Under the pieces are notes generated by a model that was not told where the DNA came from, ran no database searches, and worked only from the letters and a program-made list of their open reading frames with translations. The position numbers and the translations under genes are program-made. From Oikopleura dioica (Eukaryota; Chordata; Appendicularia; Copelata; Oikopleuridae): DNA of 64,000 nucleotides. This document shows positions 21,173 to 32,514 of this stretch, one piece after another (positions within the stretch are counted from its first letter, which is position 1; each line of letters begins with the position of its first letter). The stretch is from the NCBI GenBank assembly GCA_907165135.1, contig OU015566.1, positions 4,962,501 through 5,026,500 on the forward strand, read 5' to 3'.

Positions 21173-22226
21173 ATGTTCGAAAAGCTCAGGAAAATATTCA
21201 AAAACGGCAAAGACAGAGAAATTGACAATGATTCCGGCAAGTCCAGCAAAGGAAATTCCGGCAAGAGGCGGCAAAGTTTGATCGAAAGGGTCAGAAAGTC
21301 GATTATTCCCGATGATATGGACTTGACTTTTTCGAGGTAAGATCGCAAGAAATCATAAAATAAATGTCATTTTTGAAATTTCGATTTTTTGTCTTCAGAA
21401 AACTTTGACTTCCTGAACAAAAACTTAATAATTTGGATAAGACCATCGAGATTTTCTGCCTTCTACTAAATAATGACATCAAAACTAAGTCTGAAACGAG
21501 CAAGCCAGCTGGACACGAAACGCCGCTCAACTAGAAAAACTCAAGAAACGAAGCACGTGACCCTTTCAAAGCAGAAAGTCGACCAAATTCTCGACAAGGA
21601 ACCGCGCGTTTCTCAGTATTTAAAAGTCGAACCATGCAATCGAAGAAAAGGAAGCAACTCGAGAATTTGGGCAGTTTCGGAACAAAAGGTAAACAGAATT
21701 CTAGAGCCCCTTTTTCTTGAAAATCGTCCTTTTGAAGATCAAGAAAAACGATCAAGAGTAAAATTTATACTGTCAGATGTGTACTCCCGCCTGTCAATTG
21801 GCACTGTAAATCATTTCTTCACCTGTTGACAGGGAAGAGTTAAAAAAAGATTAACCAGTCTGATTTCTTGAGTCAGCGTTTGTGACCCCCGGTGGAAGCA
21901 TTTAAAAGATTTTAGGGCATATTTCTCCTTCTCAGTTATTTGTTCTAGGACCACGATGCGAAAGTAAGAAGGCAATTTAAGCACGTCCCGATTGAAGAAA
22001 ATATTCAAGGTAAAATTTCTCCGCAAACACTTTTTCCCCCTTTCTAGAGTCGAGCCAAAGTGATTCGCTGCGAAAAATCTCCACCTCCCCAGCTTTGATC
22101 CGTGCTCAAGAATCTCGTTCCTCGACCAGAAGTCTCCAAAACCGAATCGCCGAAAAAGTGCTCCGACAAATAGAACTCGTTATTAATAAACTTTGCTTTA
22201 TTCGATATTTTTTTGGCAAAATATGA
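21173..22226 (+). CDS. basic, disordered protein of unknown function
   Basis: The start MFEKLRKIFKNGKD lies in an exon ending at GTAAGA (21339). A following exon (about 21487-21688) is Lys/Arg-rich (LDTKRRSTRKTQETK, KVEPCNRRKGSNSR). Two more exons (about 21950-22010 and 22047-22226) give a Ser/Gln-rich segment (ESSQSDSLRKISTSPALI) and a helical end (RIAEKVLRQIELVINKLC). Phases agree across all joins. There is no signal peptide or recognised domain; composition suggests a nuclear or cytoskeletal protein. The gene converges with the dehydrogenase gene, 34 bp apart. Confidence 0.45.
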
Positions 22227-22260
22227 GTTTTCTTCTGCAGGATTGATTTCTTCCTTGATT

Positions 22261-23843
22261 TCATTTTTGCTTGCTTCGTCCAACGAACTAAAAAAATCAT
22301 GAAAATGATTTCAGTCGAGTTTTTTTTTACATCATTCATTGCATCAAGAACTCCTCCCCAGGACAAGAATGTCAAACCAGCGTTTCTCGGAAGCATCTCT
22401 TGAAGAACCTGAATTTTTCATTAATTACCTTAATTCTTTGCTCATCAACCTGTGCCGAAAATATAAGTCAGAGTCTGAAAGGTTCCTAAATAAAAGCCGC
22501 GCGGCGGTTTTTTTAAAATCGAAGCCGCAAAGCGGCTTCGCGAAACATCTTCTCTTGTAAAAGTTAGAATTTTCGCGAAGCTGCTGTGCGGCTTCGTTTT
22601 TAAAAAAAGCCGCTGCGCGGCTTTTCATTTGATGTCTTTCAGACCCTTTCTCAGGCTTTCTACACAGGTTTTCGAACTAAGCCGGTATCAATTAAAAAAG
22701 AAATTTACCGCTAGAATATCAAGAATCTTTGGCAAGAAAATTCTGTCCGCATTCGTCTGAATTCCGTGAATAACACTGTCGACGACTGATTCCGGCGTAA
22801 GAATATCCACCAACCACGGTCGCTTGGCAAAGAAGCCTTCAAACATTCCCGTCGAAATCGCGTAGGGGCAGACCCAGGAGACCTTGACCGCGCTATTTGC
22901 CTTGTACAGCTCCATCGACAGCGACTAAAATTGTTGAAGGGAAATGGTTCATGATTATTTTACGTCGGCAAAGTGGGCGGCGGCGGCTTTACTTGCGCAA
23001 TAATCAGCGAGCTTTGGAACGGCGAAGTAACCAGCAGAGGAGGCGATCGAAACTAGAATAAATAGAATTGAAATTTCGCAAATATTGATGAAGAAAAAAC
23101 GAGCTTTTTGATCTTCAAGGGCATCTTTCATCGCATTTTTTGCGAAAATTTTCGCATTTTTTTCGCAATATTTCGCAATTATTACTGTTTTTTTCGCAAT
23201 TTTCCGCATTTTCTCGCGAAAATTTTCGTATTTTTTCGCAATAAATTTCTATTTTTTCTCAATTATTCGCATTTTTTTCGCATTTTTCGCGAACAACTTA
23301 CTGACATGTCCATGATTATTTTCCACCATTTTTGGCAAAAACGCCTTCGTCGTCCAAAAGTGCGAAATCGCGTTGACTTCAAAAGTCTTCTGAATCACCG
23401 CGTCATCCGACTCCATGAACGTTTTTCCACCAACGATGCCAGCGTTGTTGATCAACATCGTAATATCGCCGGCGAGTTTCGCAGATTTCTTGGCGACTTC
23501 GTAGACTTCAGCGCGGTTGGTCACGTCGCATTTGAAACCATACGCTTCGCCGCCATTTTTTCTAGAAATTTTAAACAAAAACGACGCTGAAAGGGGCTAT
23601 TTACCTGATTTCTTCGACAGTAGCTTCGTTTCCCTTCACATTGACATCCCAAGCGACGATGACACATCCCATGTCGGCGAGTTTCTTGGCCATGAGAGCT
23701 CCGATTCCGCTCCCAGCGCCGGTGATGCAAACGATTTCTCCATTCAGATCTTTCTTCGACTTCGGAAAGGGCCATAAAATGATCGCTTGTAAAATTTGAA
23801 AAAGCGAAACAAAAACTGGCAGAAAATCCTCCGTGAATCCCAT
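22261..23843 (-). CDS. short-chain dehydrogenase/reductase, SDR16C (retinol/17-beta-hydroxysteroid) type
   Basis: Five minus-strand exons. An N-terminal hydrophobic anchor (MGFTEDFLPVFVSLFQILQA) precedes the NAD(P)-binding TGAGSGIG motif, an acidic residue after beta-2 (AWDVNVKGNE), NNAG, the catalytic serine region (SIASSAG) and YCASK (Tyr-x3-Lys). The C-terminus (LSWGGVLDAM, then FVGRSKQK) matches the end of the RDHE2/HSD17B11-13 group. Members are ER or lipid-droplet anchored and oxidise retinol or steroids with NAD(P). The start was chosen because it gives the usual short anchor before the Rossmann fold. The penultimate intron (22708-22411) carries a CCTGAGTCAGG-family element, and another intron is rich in TTTTCGCAA repeats. 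Confidence 0.85.
22470..22684. mobile_element. CCTGAGTCAGG-family MITE in an SDR intron
   Basis: AGTCAGAGTCTGA on the left and TCAGACCCTTTCTCAG with ACACAGGTTTTCGAAC on the right enclose GCCGC-x3-GCGGC dyads (AAAGCCGC, GCGGCTTC). It has the same internal design as copies at 25319, 26533 and 28433. It lies inside an intron between two coding exons that join in phase without it. Confidence 0.65.
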
Positions 23844-24112
23844 CGCGGCGAGTTTTTCTCTTTCTCCCTCTGAGCGGCGCGAGGATTTCGCAAATAAAAA
23901 AATTGTTCAACAAATATCAAAACGTGTACTAGAATAAACGAAAGCAAAGTCTTCTGAGTCAAAGGTCATAATGTCAGCGAGCCAATGAAAAAATATTATT
24001 AACGAAAATATTTTCATCTCGCTGCGAAATCAACAATGAGTAAATGACTCAAAAAATGAAGAGCTTTTTAGATACTCGTTTTTATAATTAATATTTTCTC
24101 TAATTTTTTTAT

Positions 24113-26314
24113 TTAGGGAGAAGTGAAATTTTTCTTCCGACTTCGGCAAAATCCAAAACAGCATTTTCTTTTCTTTTTCGTCAAATTTTCAATTTCATTC
24201 TGAACAGCAAATGTCATCAATCAATTCGGTCGTAAACCCTGTGAAGAAAACCTTAGTCAGGGTTCTAAAAACAGGCTTTCAGAACCCTGACTCAGGTTTT
24301 TTACACAGGGTTTTCATCCCCAAATCAACAATAACCAAGCAAAACTCACCCGAAGAAACTGATTCTCCCCTCTCAAAAAGTCCAGCTCCGATCTGAGTTG
24401 AATTAAACTCGAGCTGGAAATTCCGCCTTTATCTCGTTTCATCTTTTCGAGCTCCTCAGCAAGCAGCTCGTCAAAGTTCTGCTCAAGTTTCTTTTTCAAC
24501 GCTTCAGATTTTCGGAGCTCTTGGGCGAGGCGCTCTTCGTAATCTTGAGTCAAAAGCTCGATTTCGCGCATTTTTGCCTCTAGAATCGCTTCTAGCTCTG
24601 TTTGGCTCAAATTTGATGGTCGTCGGGACTTTTTCATAGCGCTCTAGAATCAGAATTAGTTTTCAATTTTTCCAGATATTGAGCCTTTAGTCGAGTTATT
24701 TCTTCTTCCAGCTCTTTGATGATCTTTGCCGCCGATTCTTCATTGACAATCGGCTCAGTCGCAAGCTCTTTCATTCGATTTGCATATTTCAGCGTGCTCA
24801 AAGTTTCCTGAAAATTCTCCTCGTCCGCGGAAATCGTCGCGATCATAATTGTCTAAGAAAAAATCAAAGAAGATTTCTCAACTTCTCAATTTCTACCTTC
24901 GAATTTCCAACAAGCGAGCGCTTCAACAACTGAGTCATCACCGATCCCCGGAAAATATGCGAAGGAGTTGGATGGCCAGGCGAATTTCTCAAATCGACCA
25001 GCGCTAGAAACCTATTTTTCCCTTTTCTTTCTCACTTTTCAAACCTTTGATGCACTCCCCAAGCTTCATCAGCGATAAATTGATGCTCACTCCTTCCTTG
25101 AATCTGTTTCCTTTCATTTCTGCTTGCCCAACTCTCTCCGATCCGGCGAGATCGACGAGGACAATTTCCGATCGCTTCACGCGGGTACCCTCGTTTTCCT
25201 TGATTTTTTGAACGAAGCGGATTTTGAAAATCGTGTGCGCTCTTGATGATTTCTCATTTTTATTTGTTGAGGCAATTGATCGTCCCTTTGCTCCTTAATT
25301 CAATTATGAGCTGGGTTATCTGTGAAGAAAACCTGAGTCAGGGTCTAAAAAATCTAAAATAAAAAGCCGCATAGCGGCTTTCTTAAAAAAAAGCCGCTTT
25401 GCGGCTTCAATTTGAAAAAAAGCAGCTACGCCGCGCTTCATTTAACGTCTATCAGACCCTAACTTAGGTTTTCTTCACGAATTTTCGAGCCAAAATTTAA
25501 TTCCTTTAGCATTTTTCTTTCATACCTTCCGCCGCCACCTGTTCAACCTCTTCTCTACTATGAACCACGACTGTGGTCAAATTCAAGACCTTGAAATATT
25601 CGCCAACTTCTCGAACCTTCGCGAAGCCCCCATTTTTCGAGCCGAGAAGATCCCTCACTTTTTCATTGTAAATTTCGAGCATCGAAACTTCCACGTGATA
25701 ATCATTCGTCGGAAATTTCGATCTCAGCGAAGAGATCTTCTCAAACAGCGCGATTAAAAGCCGAGGCACGATGCCGGGTTCTTCGTTGTCTCCAAAAACG
25801 GTGAAGGTCTTTCCGGAGCCAGTTTGGCCGTAGGTAAGAAGTGTTGAGTTGAAACCGGCGAGGGTGTTTTCGAGGATGTTTTGGCCGATGTCGGCGAAGA
25901 TGGTTTCTTGGTCATCTTGTGGGTTGAAGACTTTGTCGAATTTGAAGGAACGGGATTGATGACTTTCCGCGTAAATCGAGTTATTTTGGATCTTTTGATT
26001 GGCTTATTCAAAAATTTTTATTTAATAGAGGAGTCGGGAGCTAGAATCCACAAAAATGCAACAAGAAATACCTTCATTTTTGCGAAAATGATTTAATGAA
26101 ATCCGATTGGCCCATTTGCCGAATGCAGGCCTCTGATTCGCCTTTGAAGGACCAAAATTTTGGTCAAAAATGTCGGATTTCTTGTCAATTTTAACTTCCA
26201 AAAAGAGTCAGTAAAGCCAATTTCCTGTAAAACCGGTCTATCGCCATCGATTCCCAAACTCGGTCTCACCCGAATCCCAACTTGAATTCTCTCTCCCATC
26301 TCTTCTATCTTCAA
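24113..26314 (-). CDS. kinesin motor protein, kinesin-3-like
   Basis: Minus-strand exons encode a whole motor domain: IQVGIRVRPS, the P-loop GQTGSGKT, switch I SSRAH preceded by STNKNEK, switch II VDLAGSE, then LSLMKLGECI and LKRSLVGNSKT. A neck/coiled coil follows (KELEEEITRLKAQYLEKLK and a long Glu/Lys-rich helix), and a short basic Cys-containing tail ends KKNFTSP. The motor sequence resembles kinesin-3 (KIF28-like). The total is much shorter than a KIF1-type kinesin, with no FHA or PH domain, so a truncated or specialised motor is inferred. The first codons are uncertain: the exon starts at an acceptor (CTAG) at 26318, and ATG 26299 is an internal candidate. Two introns hold CCTGAGTCAGG-family elements. 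Confidence 0.8.
24237..24312. mobile_element. CCTGAGTCAGG-family MITE, minimal copy in the last kinesin intron
   Basis: A 76-bp near-perfect hairpin: CCCTGTGAAGAAAACCTTAG...TCAGGGTTCT, mirrored as AGAACCCTGACTCAGG...ACACAGGG. It lies between the coiled-coil exon and the terminal exon. Confidence 0.75.
25319..25490. mobile_element. CCTGAGTCAGG-family MITE in a kinesin motor intron
   Basis: The left end CTGTGAAGAAAACCTGAG and the right end TTAGGTTTTCTTCACG enclose GCCGC...GCGGC dyads. It separates the exon before the switch I region from the SSRAH exon. Confidence 0.75.
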
Positions 26315-26532
26315 CGCGCTAGAAACGACCCATTCTACGGCTGGATAGAAGCTGTGAGAAATTTGCGTGTAACGAATTCTGTGAATTCAATTCCAAAGGA
26401 TCGAGATTTGCAACAATCATTTCCTTTGTCTTTTTTTCTATTTCCACTGCTTGACAACACCCTGGTCGCCGCACCCCAACGCCACGGGAGGCGAGCGATT
26501 CTAGAGCCATTTTTGGCTGTCCACGGCAACCT

Positions 26533-26693
26533 TTGCTGAAACCTGAGTCAGGGTCTGTCAGATCCCAAACGAAAAGCCGTGTAGCGGCTTTTTTAGATTC
26601 GAAGCCGCGAAGCGGCTTCAAAAATTATTTTTCTTATCAATTTTTTTCGAAAAGCGACTAAAGCCACTTCCTGACTCAGGTTTTTGCACAGTT
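26533..26693. mobile_element. CCTGAGTCAGG-family MITE upstream of the kinesin gene
   Basis: GCTGAAACCTGAGTCAGGG on the left and CTGACTCAGGTTTTTGCA on the right enclose CCGTGTAGCGG and CCGCGAAGCGG dyads. It lies in the 5' flank or a 5' intron of the kinesin gene. Confidence 0.7.
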
Positions 26694-27029
26694 AAAAATT
26701 TATTTTAACATTCAAGAAAAAAACCTTTTTCGGGTCTTTTTATTTCGAGAAAGGTGACAATCAGGCCTGGCCCTCGATCTGTGCCAAGTTTAATCCCTCT
26801 TGCCACATATCTTTCAAAAGCTGAGATAAACTTTCTGACTCAACTGAGAAACTACCCTTATGAAATATGAAATTACTGTTTATTGAACGTCCAAACAGAT
26901 CAAACGACGTCACATTTGCAAAACGTCGAATAATGAGAGCAATTCAAATAGTGGCTGTGGCTTTTTACCGGCTGCCAAATCGAATTATTCTTTTTTTTTC
27001 AAATCGATCATTTCTAGAATCGCCAAAAA

Positions 27030-27846
27030 ATGGGCACTGAAGAGGGAAAAGCACGACGAGCCGCGGCTAGAGAAAAGTACGGACCACAGCTGAAGGAGTC
27101 CTTCAAGGCGCTGGACAAAGATGGAAGCGGTTTCGCTTCCGTCGAAGAAATGACCAAGCATATGGTCGAAAAGGGGATGATCAAGCCGGGAGCGCGAGAA
27201 GCTGATTTTGTCAAATCTTTGGTGAGATTTTTTAATAATATTTTTGTGGGAATAAAAAACAATTTTGGGGAACAAAAATAAATTTGAGAAAAAAAAACCA
27301 TAAGTAAAATTTACAAATTATCGGAAAACATTTTAAAAACAACGAGCGTGTTGAAAATTATAATCATTAAAAATCTCTTTCTTTAGTCATCTGATCAAGT
27401 GATTTGGTAAAGAAACTTATCATCGATTTAAGAATCATTACCTGTCAAAAATGAACTACGGCAAAACCAAGCCCGGGGAGCTGAATGAAGAAGAATTCGT
27501 CAAGTTCTGGGCCGATTTGTACGCTCTTTTTGACAAAATCGACAAGGACGGAGGTAATTCTTTCTTCGCAAATATAAAACTAGCGGAGTTTTCTTGAAGA
27601 TGGTGCGATCGAAATCGTCGAATGCGTCGAGCTCCTTGACGAGCGAGCGGACAAGTTTGGAATTTCCAAGGCTGATCTTTACAAGGTAAGCAAAACCAAA
27701 CAAAAATTGATAAAACCGTGTTTTCCAAGCGCGTGGTTAATTTCTACAACAAAGCAGATGCCGATGGCGACCGAAAAATCTCAATCATCGAGTTTTTCCT
27801 CCGACTTCCCGAGCTCGAGGAGGCGCTCATGAACGCGAAGCTCTAA
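27030..27846 (+). CDS. EF-hand calcium-binding protein (three loops)
   Basis: Four exons: 27030-27221, about 27434-27552, about 27600-27686 and 27728-27846. Loops: DKDGSGFASVEE in exon 1, DKIDKDGDGAIEIVE across the exon 2/3 junction, and NKADADGDRKISIIEF in exon 4. The protein is about 170 residues, soluble, and belongs to the calmodulin-like superfamily. It starts MGTEEGKARRAA; a Gly at position 2 exists, but the following acidic residues do not fit myristoylation well. It ends LMNAKL before TAA, with AATAAATAAG about 35 nt later. Unlike the gene at 247-813 it has no inflated intron. Confidence 0.8.
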
Positions 27847-28317
27847 GCAAATGCAATACTTTTCCCAATTCTGACAATTGAATAAATAAGAAATGTTAAA
27901 AAACTGTTTTCATTGACATTTTCGAAAGTTTGTTTTTCTTTGAATCAATATTTTTCTGTTTTATTTTTCGAGAGCTCGATTATTTTGGTCATTTTGTATT
28001 TTGATGACTATGCAAAAAAAGTCATCAAAAGTCAGCTTCAGACTTTTTTTCTCGGAAAAAATTTCTTTTCCGTCACAAACAAAAATTCTAATAAAAAATG
28101 GTATAAAACGAAAAAAAAGCATAACAAAAACATCATAAAACAATAATTTCTTCGATCACGTGACGATCAGGTCAGGTCGCAAGAAGTGGCATCATGAGTT
28201 CTGATGTCTCAAATAAAAGCGACTCTTTAAGGAAAATCAGTCCATACATCAAACTTATTACTTGCGAAATTCAAAGAATTCTCGCAAAAATCACAAACCG
28301 AAAACAAAGAGCTTTTG

Positions 28318-29058
28318 ATGGGGAACGCGGCGAGCTTTTTTAGTTACGAAGACCCGACTTATCAAAACTATCAAGAAAACAAAAGTAAGTAATGAAAAAG
28401 AGCTAGATTGATGAGGAAAAAGAGGCAACCTGTGTTGAAAACCTGAGTCAGGTTCTGAAAATACTAGATGAAAATCTGCGCAGCGGCTTTTCCTTATTCA
28501 AAGCCGCGGAGCGGCTTCGGAAGATGTTAAAAATGAATTTCATTGGAAATTTCGCGAAGCTACTACGCCGCTTTTTATTTAGCGTTTTTAAAAATCTGAC
28601 TCAGGTTTTGATGCAAGGTAGGGAAGCCAGTTCGCCTTTTTTGAAGATTTTTGGAAAAAAATAATTCTCAAAGAATTTTTTTTTATTATCGCTTTTCAGA
28701 TGGAGTCAGCTACAACTACTGGATCAGCGAGCCCTCAGACGTCCCACCCGCGCGAATCACCACGATCAAAGGAAAACCTTCCCGCCGCTATCTCCGCCAC
28801 TTCCAGTTGGTCGATCAGCGCCGCGAAGAGCAGCTCAGACGAAAGTCGCAAAAAGCCAGACATCACAATACAAGACACGTGGGCGATGTCCTCTCGCAAA
28901 AAGAATTTCTGCGACTTGGCGAAATCGACTTGACGGCTTTTCTCGAACGCGCCCCGGCGAAATACAATCTTCGCTCCAAAAAACGAAATCGAAGACGAAC
29001 TGCTTTTACCAAAGCCAGACCTCTGCAACACGATTATTTTGATGAATATGCTTATTGA
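28318..29058 (+). CDS. basic protein with predicted N-myristoylation site, unknown function
   Basis: Exon 1 (28318-28393) reads MGNAASFFSYEDPTYQNYQ. MGNAAS fits the N-myristoylation consensus (Gly2, small residue at 5-6), so membrane attachment is inferred. After a 300-nt intron carrying a CCTGAGTCAGG-family element, exon 2 (about 28701-29058) gives an Arg-rich body (RRYLRHFQLVDQRREEQLRR, LRSKKRNRRRTAF) ending DYFDEYAY. There is no recognised domain. The phase across the intron is correct (AAA A|AT GGA). Confidence 0.6.
28433..28618. mobile_element. CCTGAGTCAGG-family MITE in an intron
   Basis: TGTGTTGAAAACCTGAGTC on the left and AATCTGACTCAGGTTTTGA on the right enclose GCGCAGCGGC and GCCGCGGAGCGGC dyads. 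Confidence 0.75.
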
Positions 29059-29125
29059 ATGCTCAAATAAATATAGTTACGCTGGTTCTTTAGATTAAGA
29101 ATTCTCAAAGAAAAGCATAGACAAG

Positions 29126-29340
29126 ACAACCTCTGTTGAAAACCTGAGTATGGGCAAAAAAGATTTTGATCAAAAAGGCGCGATGAGATCTTTCAGACCC
29201 TGAGTCAGGTTTTTTTCCGAAAATCTGACCCTGTATTCTACTCAGGAAATCACGCAAGCCTAAAATGAGGTCTTTACACTAGATTCAGGATTTTCGCACT
29301 CAGGTCAGACTTTGGAAGCCTGAGTAAGGCTCTGGTTTTT
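29126..29340. repeat. CCTGAGTCAGG-family remnants
   Basis: Several partial motifs occur close together (GTTGAAAACCTGAG, CAGACCCTGAGTCAGG, CACTCAGGTCAGACTTTG) without a clean hairpin. They look like degenerated or overlapping copies. Confidence 0.45.
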
Positions 29341-29981
29341 TTTATAGAAGGTTATAAGTATAACTAAGGCCTCGCATGAGAATTCGCATGACACAATTCA
29401 AAGATTTTTTCTGTTCCGTTCGCTTATTATCACACTTCGAAAACACCGATTAAAAAATTTGAAAAAAAATTAAGGTTTTTCCAAAATAAAAATTTGTGAT
29501 CAATTTTCATAATTTAATCTTGATAAGAGAAAGCAAAGAAAGATCGGAAAATCAAGAGAATGATTCTGTCGCTCGTCGAGTTGGTTTTTTCTAAAGAGAA
29601 TTCTAATTGCATTCTTGAATTTTTTCCATTTCCGGTCCAATTTGTTCATGTTCCAAGGCCAAGAGTGGGGATCAATTAATGTCGAATGATTTCATAGTCA
29701 AAGTTGCTGTAATGATAATTGCTGATGATTCAAGAGCGGAAAATTCGCCAATTTTTTCATACTGACACGTCTTGAACCCTTTTCCTTGAATCAACCTTTA
29801 TTCAATTCGAAAAGAAATTTTGAAAAATATTTTTTTCGAGACAAAAGCGGCTCAAAAAGGCGTCAAGGATCATCTCAAAAAGTACAATGATAACTGACAT
29901 CAGTAAATATTTGAAAGAAGCTTAGCGACCACACATTTTTCTGAAGCGACAGACTCCGGCTCTTACTGTCAGATAGAAAAA
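29341..29981. other. AT-rich intergenic region
   Basis: No exon, RNA gene or strong repeat was recognised. It is the presumed promoter and 5' flank of the following gene. Confidence 0.3.
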
Positions 29982-31144
29982 ATGAGCTCGGAAACGAAAA
30001 AAGCTAGGACGAGGAGAAAAACTGTGAGTTTTTCGAAAGACACGAAGAATGAAGATGACGATGAATACAAAAATGTTGTGAGTAAAAACAAATGACGTCA
30101 ATTTGAAAGAAAAAGCTTATAAAAGCCAAAATTTTCAAAGGATTTTGAAAAAAGAGAATGGGGATCGATTTCGAGAGGTTAATCGAGGTCAATAATTTTA
30201 ACCCATGTCTGCTTTTGGCCAAAAATTTGTCAAAAAAACTCGCTTTTTTCCCAAAATTTTTTTATCCGACGATGTTTTTGAAATTTATCCACCGGTCGAA
30301 ACCGGAAATCTGATTGGTCGAGAATTTGACCAAATTTTTGGTCAAAAATAAACATTTTTAAAGAACCTGAAAAACGACGCCATCGATGAATTCTCCTACT
30401 CCGCCCTTCCAAAACGACTCAACGAGCTCGGAGCTGATTTCGGAACTCGCCGGACGATTTCAGAATGCACTGCGGAGAAAGAAGAAGAAGACGAGGACGA
30501 TTTTTCGCTGAATAGAATTTTGAGGTTAGAGTCTAACCGTTAGACTGACTCTTCGCCCCGCGATACCGGCCGCGCGAAGGTCGGTATTTGAGCAGCTTTG
30601 GGGCATCGTTATCTTTCTCAGAAAACCATAAAATGTCTGAGAAGCGATTGATTTATCGAATTTTGATGATTTCAAAAATTATGGGGAAATTGAGAAATAT
30701 CAAATTTTAGCACAAAAACGCTTGCTCCAAGCAAGTCTTTCCAAGACGCTTTGTTAGCAATCATGGCTGAAAATCCCGAATCGCCGAAGAAATTCGACGA
30801 AATCGAATGGGACGAATACGGCTCCGGTTTAATTCAGGTCCGTTTTTTTTTCGACGAAAAAATGAATAAACCGGGAAAGAGGCGAAAAAAGAGCCGACAA
30901 GCTTTTTGGTGAAAAATCGGAGGACGAGTGTAGGTCCGGTTTGAGAAGGAGAAATGCACTTTTTATGAAAATTTTCTTTCATTTCGATTGAAATTGATTC
31001 ACCAACCGTTTTTAAAGATGATAATGTAATTGGACTACGATTAGGGCCGAGAAGAAGAAGGGGTGGAATTATCAGCGAGGAAAGCCAAAAAGGTATGAAA
31101 AAAAGTTTTTTTGAAAAAATATTTTTCAGCCTTTGCGTCGATAA
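29982..31144 (+). CDS. acidic/basic disordered protein with PP1-docking-like motif
   Basis: Exon 1 (29982-30077) starts MSSETKKARTRRKTVSFSKD. KTVSF fits the RVxF docking motif for protein phosphatase 1, preceded by basic residues as is usual. Exon 2 (about 30369-30525) contains YSALPKRLNELGADFG and an acidic stretch EKEEEDEDDFSL. Exon 3 (about 30711-30839) has SFQDALLAIMAENPESPKKF and EIEWDEYGSGLIQ. The last exons end KAKKPLRR. All joins keep phase. A phosphatase-regulatory role is only inferred from one short motif. No family was recognised. Confidence 0.5.
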
Positions 31145-31623
31145 AAGAAAGCCAACCTTTAGAAAAATAATCACTGTTCATGATGATTAATAAAATATAT
31201 TTTTGATAAATTCTGAATTGATTGATTCTTGAAAATATTTTCAGCCAAACTTTAATTAAGGCGAAGCTTCTTTGAGTGAATATTTTTGTCTTCTCTTTGC
31301 CAAAATTATTGTTAATTTAACAAAAAGAGCGCCTTTTTTCCCAATAAAATCGAAGCACCATAAAGGCTTGTTCAAGTTTATCGGCTACTTTAAAGAAAGA
31401 TTCAAATTATTTTCGGAAAATATAAGACTAGCATCTAAAGTTATGACCGTTAAGCTATATCTTTAATTATTTTAAATAACTATTTTTTATGACGGAGCAA
31501 CTCAGACGGTTCATTGCAGCTCTATCAGAACCCTTCTCAGGTTTCTTTTTTATAGCAGGATTTCAATTGAAAAAAAAACAAAAAAAAATTACTTGAGATA
31601 TCTCTACGCGAAACGGAATTCTG

Positions 31624-31842
31624 ATGGCCTCAATATCGGTTCAAAACTTGCTGATCGTGCATTGTCCGAAGCTACGTAAGGGTAGACCGCCGACTGTTAT
31701 TACATTTGAAATTGAATTTCGTCTTCCCACGGCTAGTTATGTTAATGGGGATCACTTCAGCAAGTATCGTTGCGAAATGGATTTTACGCCGCTCAAGTTT
31801 GACAAGTTGACAAGCACGATTAAAGATATTCAGGAATCTTAG
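31624..31842 (+). CDS. short ORF, doubtful
   Basis: ATG-started frame of 72 residues with mixed composition (VITFEIEFRLPTASYVNGDH, FSKYRCEMDFTPLKFDKL). It is less biased than neighbouring noise, but there are no splice partners, no domain, and the other strand is also open. It could be an old element fragment. Confidence 0.2.
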   Translation: MASISVQNLLIVHCPKLRKGRPPTVITFEIEFRLPTASYVNGDHFSKYRCEMDFTPLKFDKLTSTIKDIQES

Positions 31843-32023
31843 ATCTCTGGCCCGTTCTTGACACGCCGGACTTTTACTCACGAAAATTTGTCGGAACATA
31901 AAAAAAAAAGAGAAAAAAGAGAAAAAAATTATGAAATTGAATTTTTTCACATTTTTGATTTTTCAGCAAATTGAAGCCAAAAATAAACTAGTAGAGTTCT
32001 TTTAAATTTTTTTTAAAAAAAAA

Positions 32024-32066
32024 CGCTGTCTGCCAGACATTGTCCAGACAGTGTCTGGTAGACAGA
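32024..32066. repeat. perfect-looking small hairpin
   Basis: CTGTCTGCCAGACATTGTC mirrors GACAGTGTCTGGTAGACAG with a short loop. It stands alone in AT-rich sequence upstream of the 32.1-32.5 kb coding-like segment. Confidence 0.5.
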
Positions 32067-32089
32067 GACCAAGAAAATACAGTAAAAAC

Positions 32090-32480
32090 GCCAAAATAAG
32101 AACTCGTTCCAAGAAAAATCTTTTCGAGAAAAAATCCGCCTCAAATCAATTCGAGAAAAACCGATTCGAGAAGCCCAGTTCCCACGATTTCTCGAAAAGC
32201 TTCATCGTCAGCTTCGAATTTTCCCCGATTTCAAATGCTTGGACCCTTCTCTTACGCCTCGATGGAACGAGCTCACTGCTGGGCAACGATATTTGCGAAA
32301 CCAGCGCTTTAGAAACAATTGCAATGAAGAGATTTTGAGAAAGAAAAAAATCTTTGAAGATGAAGTGAAAAATTACTATTTTGATTTTTCGCCGCATTTG
32401 GCGAGAGGATACGCGAAAAATACGCGGAAAAGGAGAGAAGTTGGAGCTTGGCGGAAAGAGTTGGAAAGAGAAATCGAAAG
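32090..32480 (+). CDS. coding-like segment of unknown protein just upstream of the sulfatase
   Basis: A frame open from about 32105 reads protein-like text (FPRFLEKLHRQLRIFPDF, then DPSLTPRWNELTAGQRYLRN and EDEVKNYYFDFSPHLARGY). The sulfatase reading frame downstream is different. A phase-0 join from about 32439 (GAA|GTTGGA) to 32515 (GGAGAAG|AAT) would fuse the two, but the donor is weak. It may be a separate gene or an N-terminal extension of the sulfatase. No start codon or domain was recognised. Confidence 0.35.
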
Positions 32481-32514
32481 ATTTTTCTCAAATCAGCGGC
32501 TTTGGAGAAGAATG

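Noticed and set aside
26319-26621. Minus-strand 100-residue frame upstream of the kinesin
   Set aside because: Begins inside a MITE; only its 3' part might be 5' kinesin sequence, and the join to the motor exon would need a 10-nt intron.
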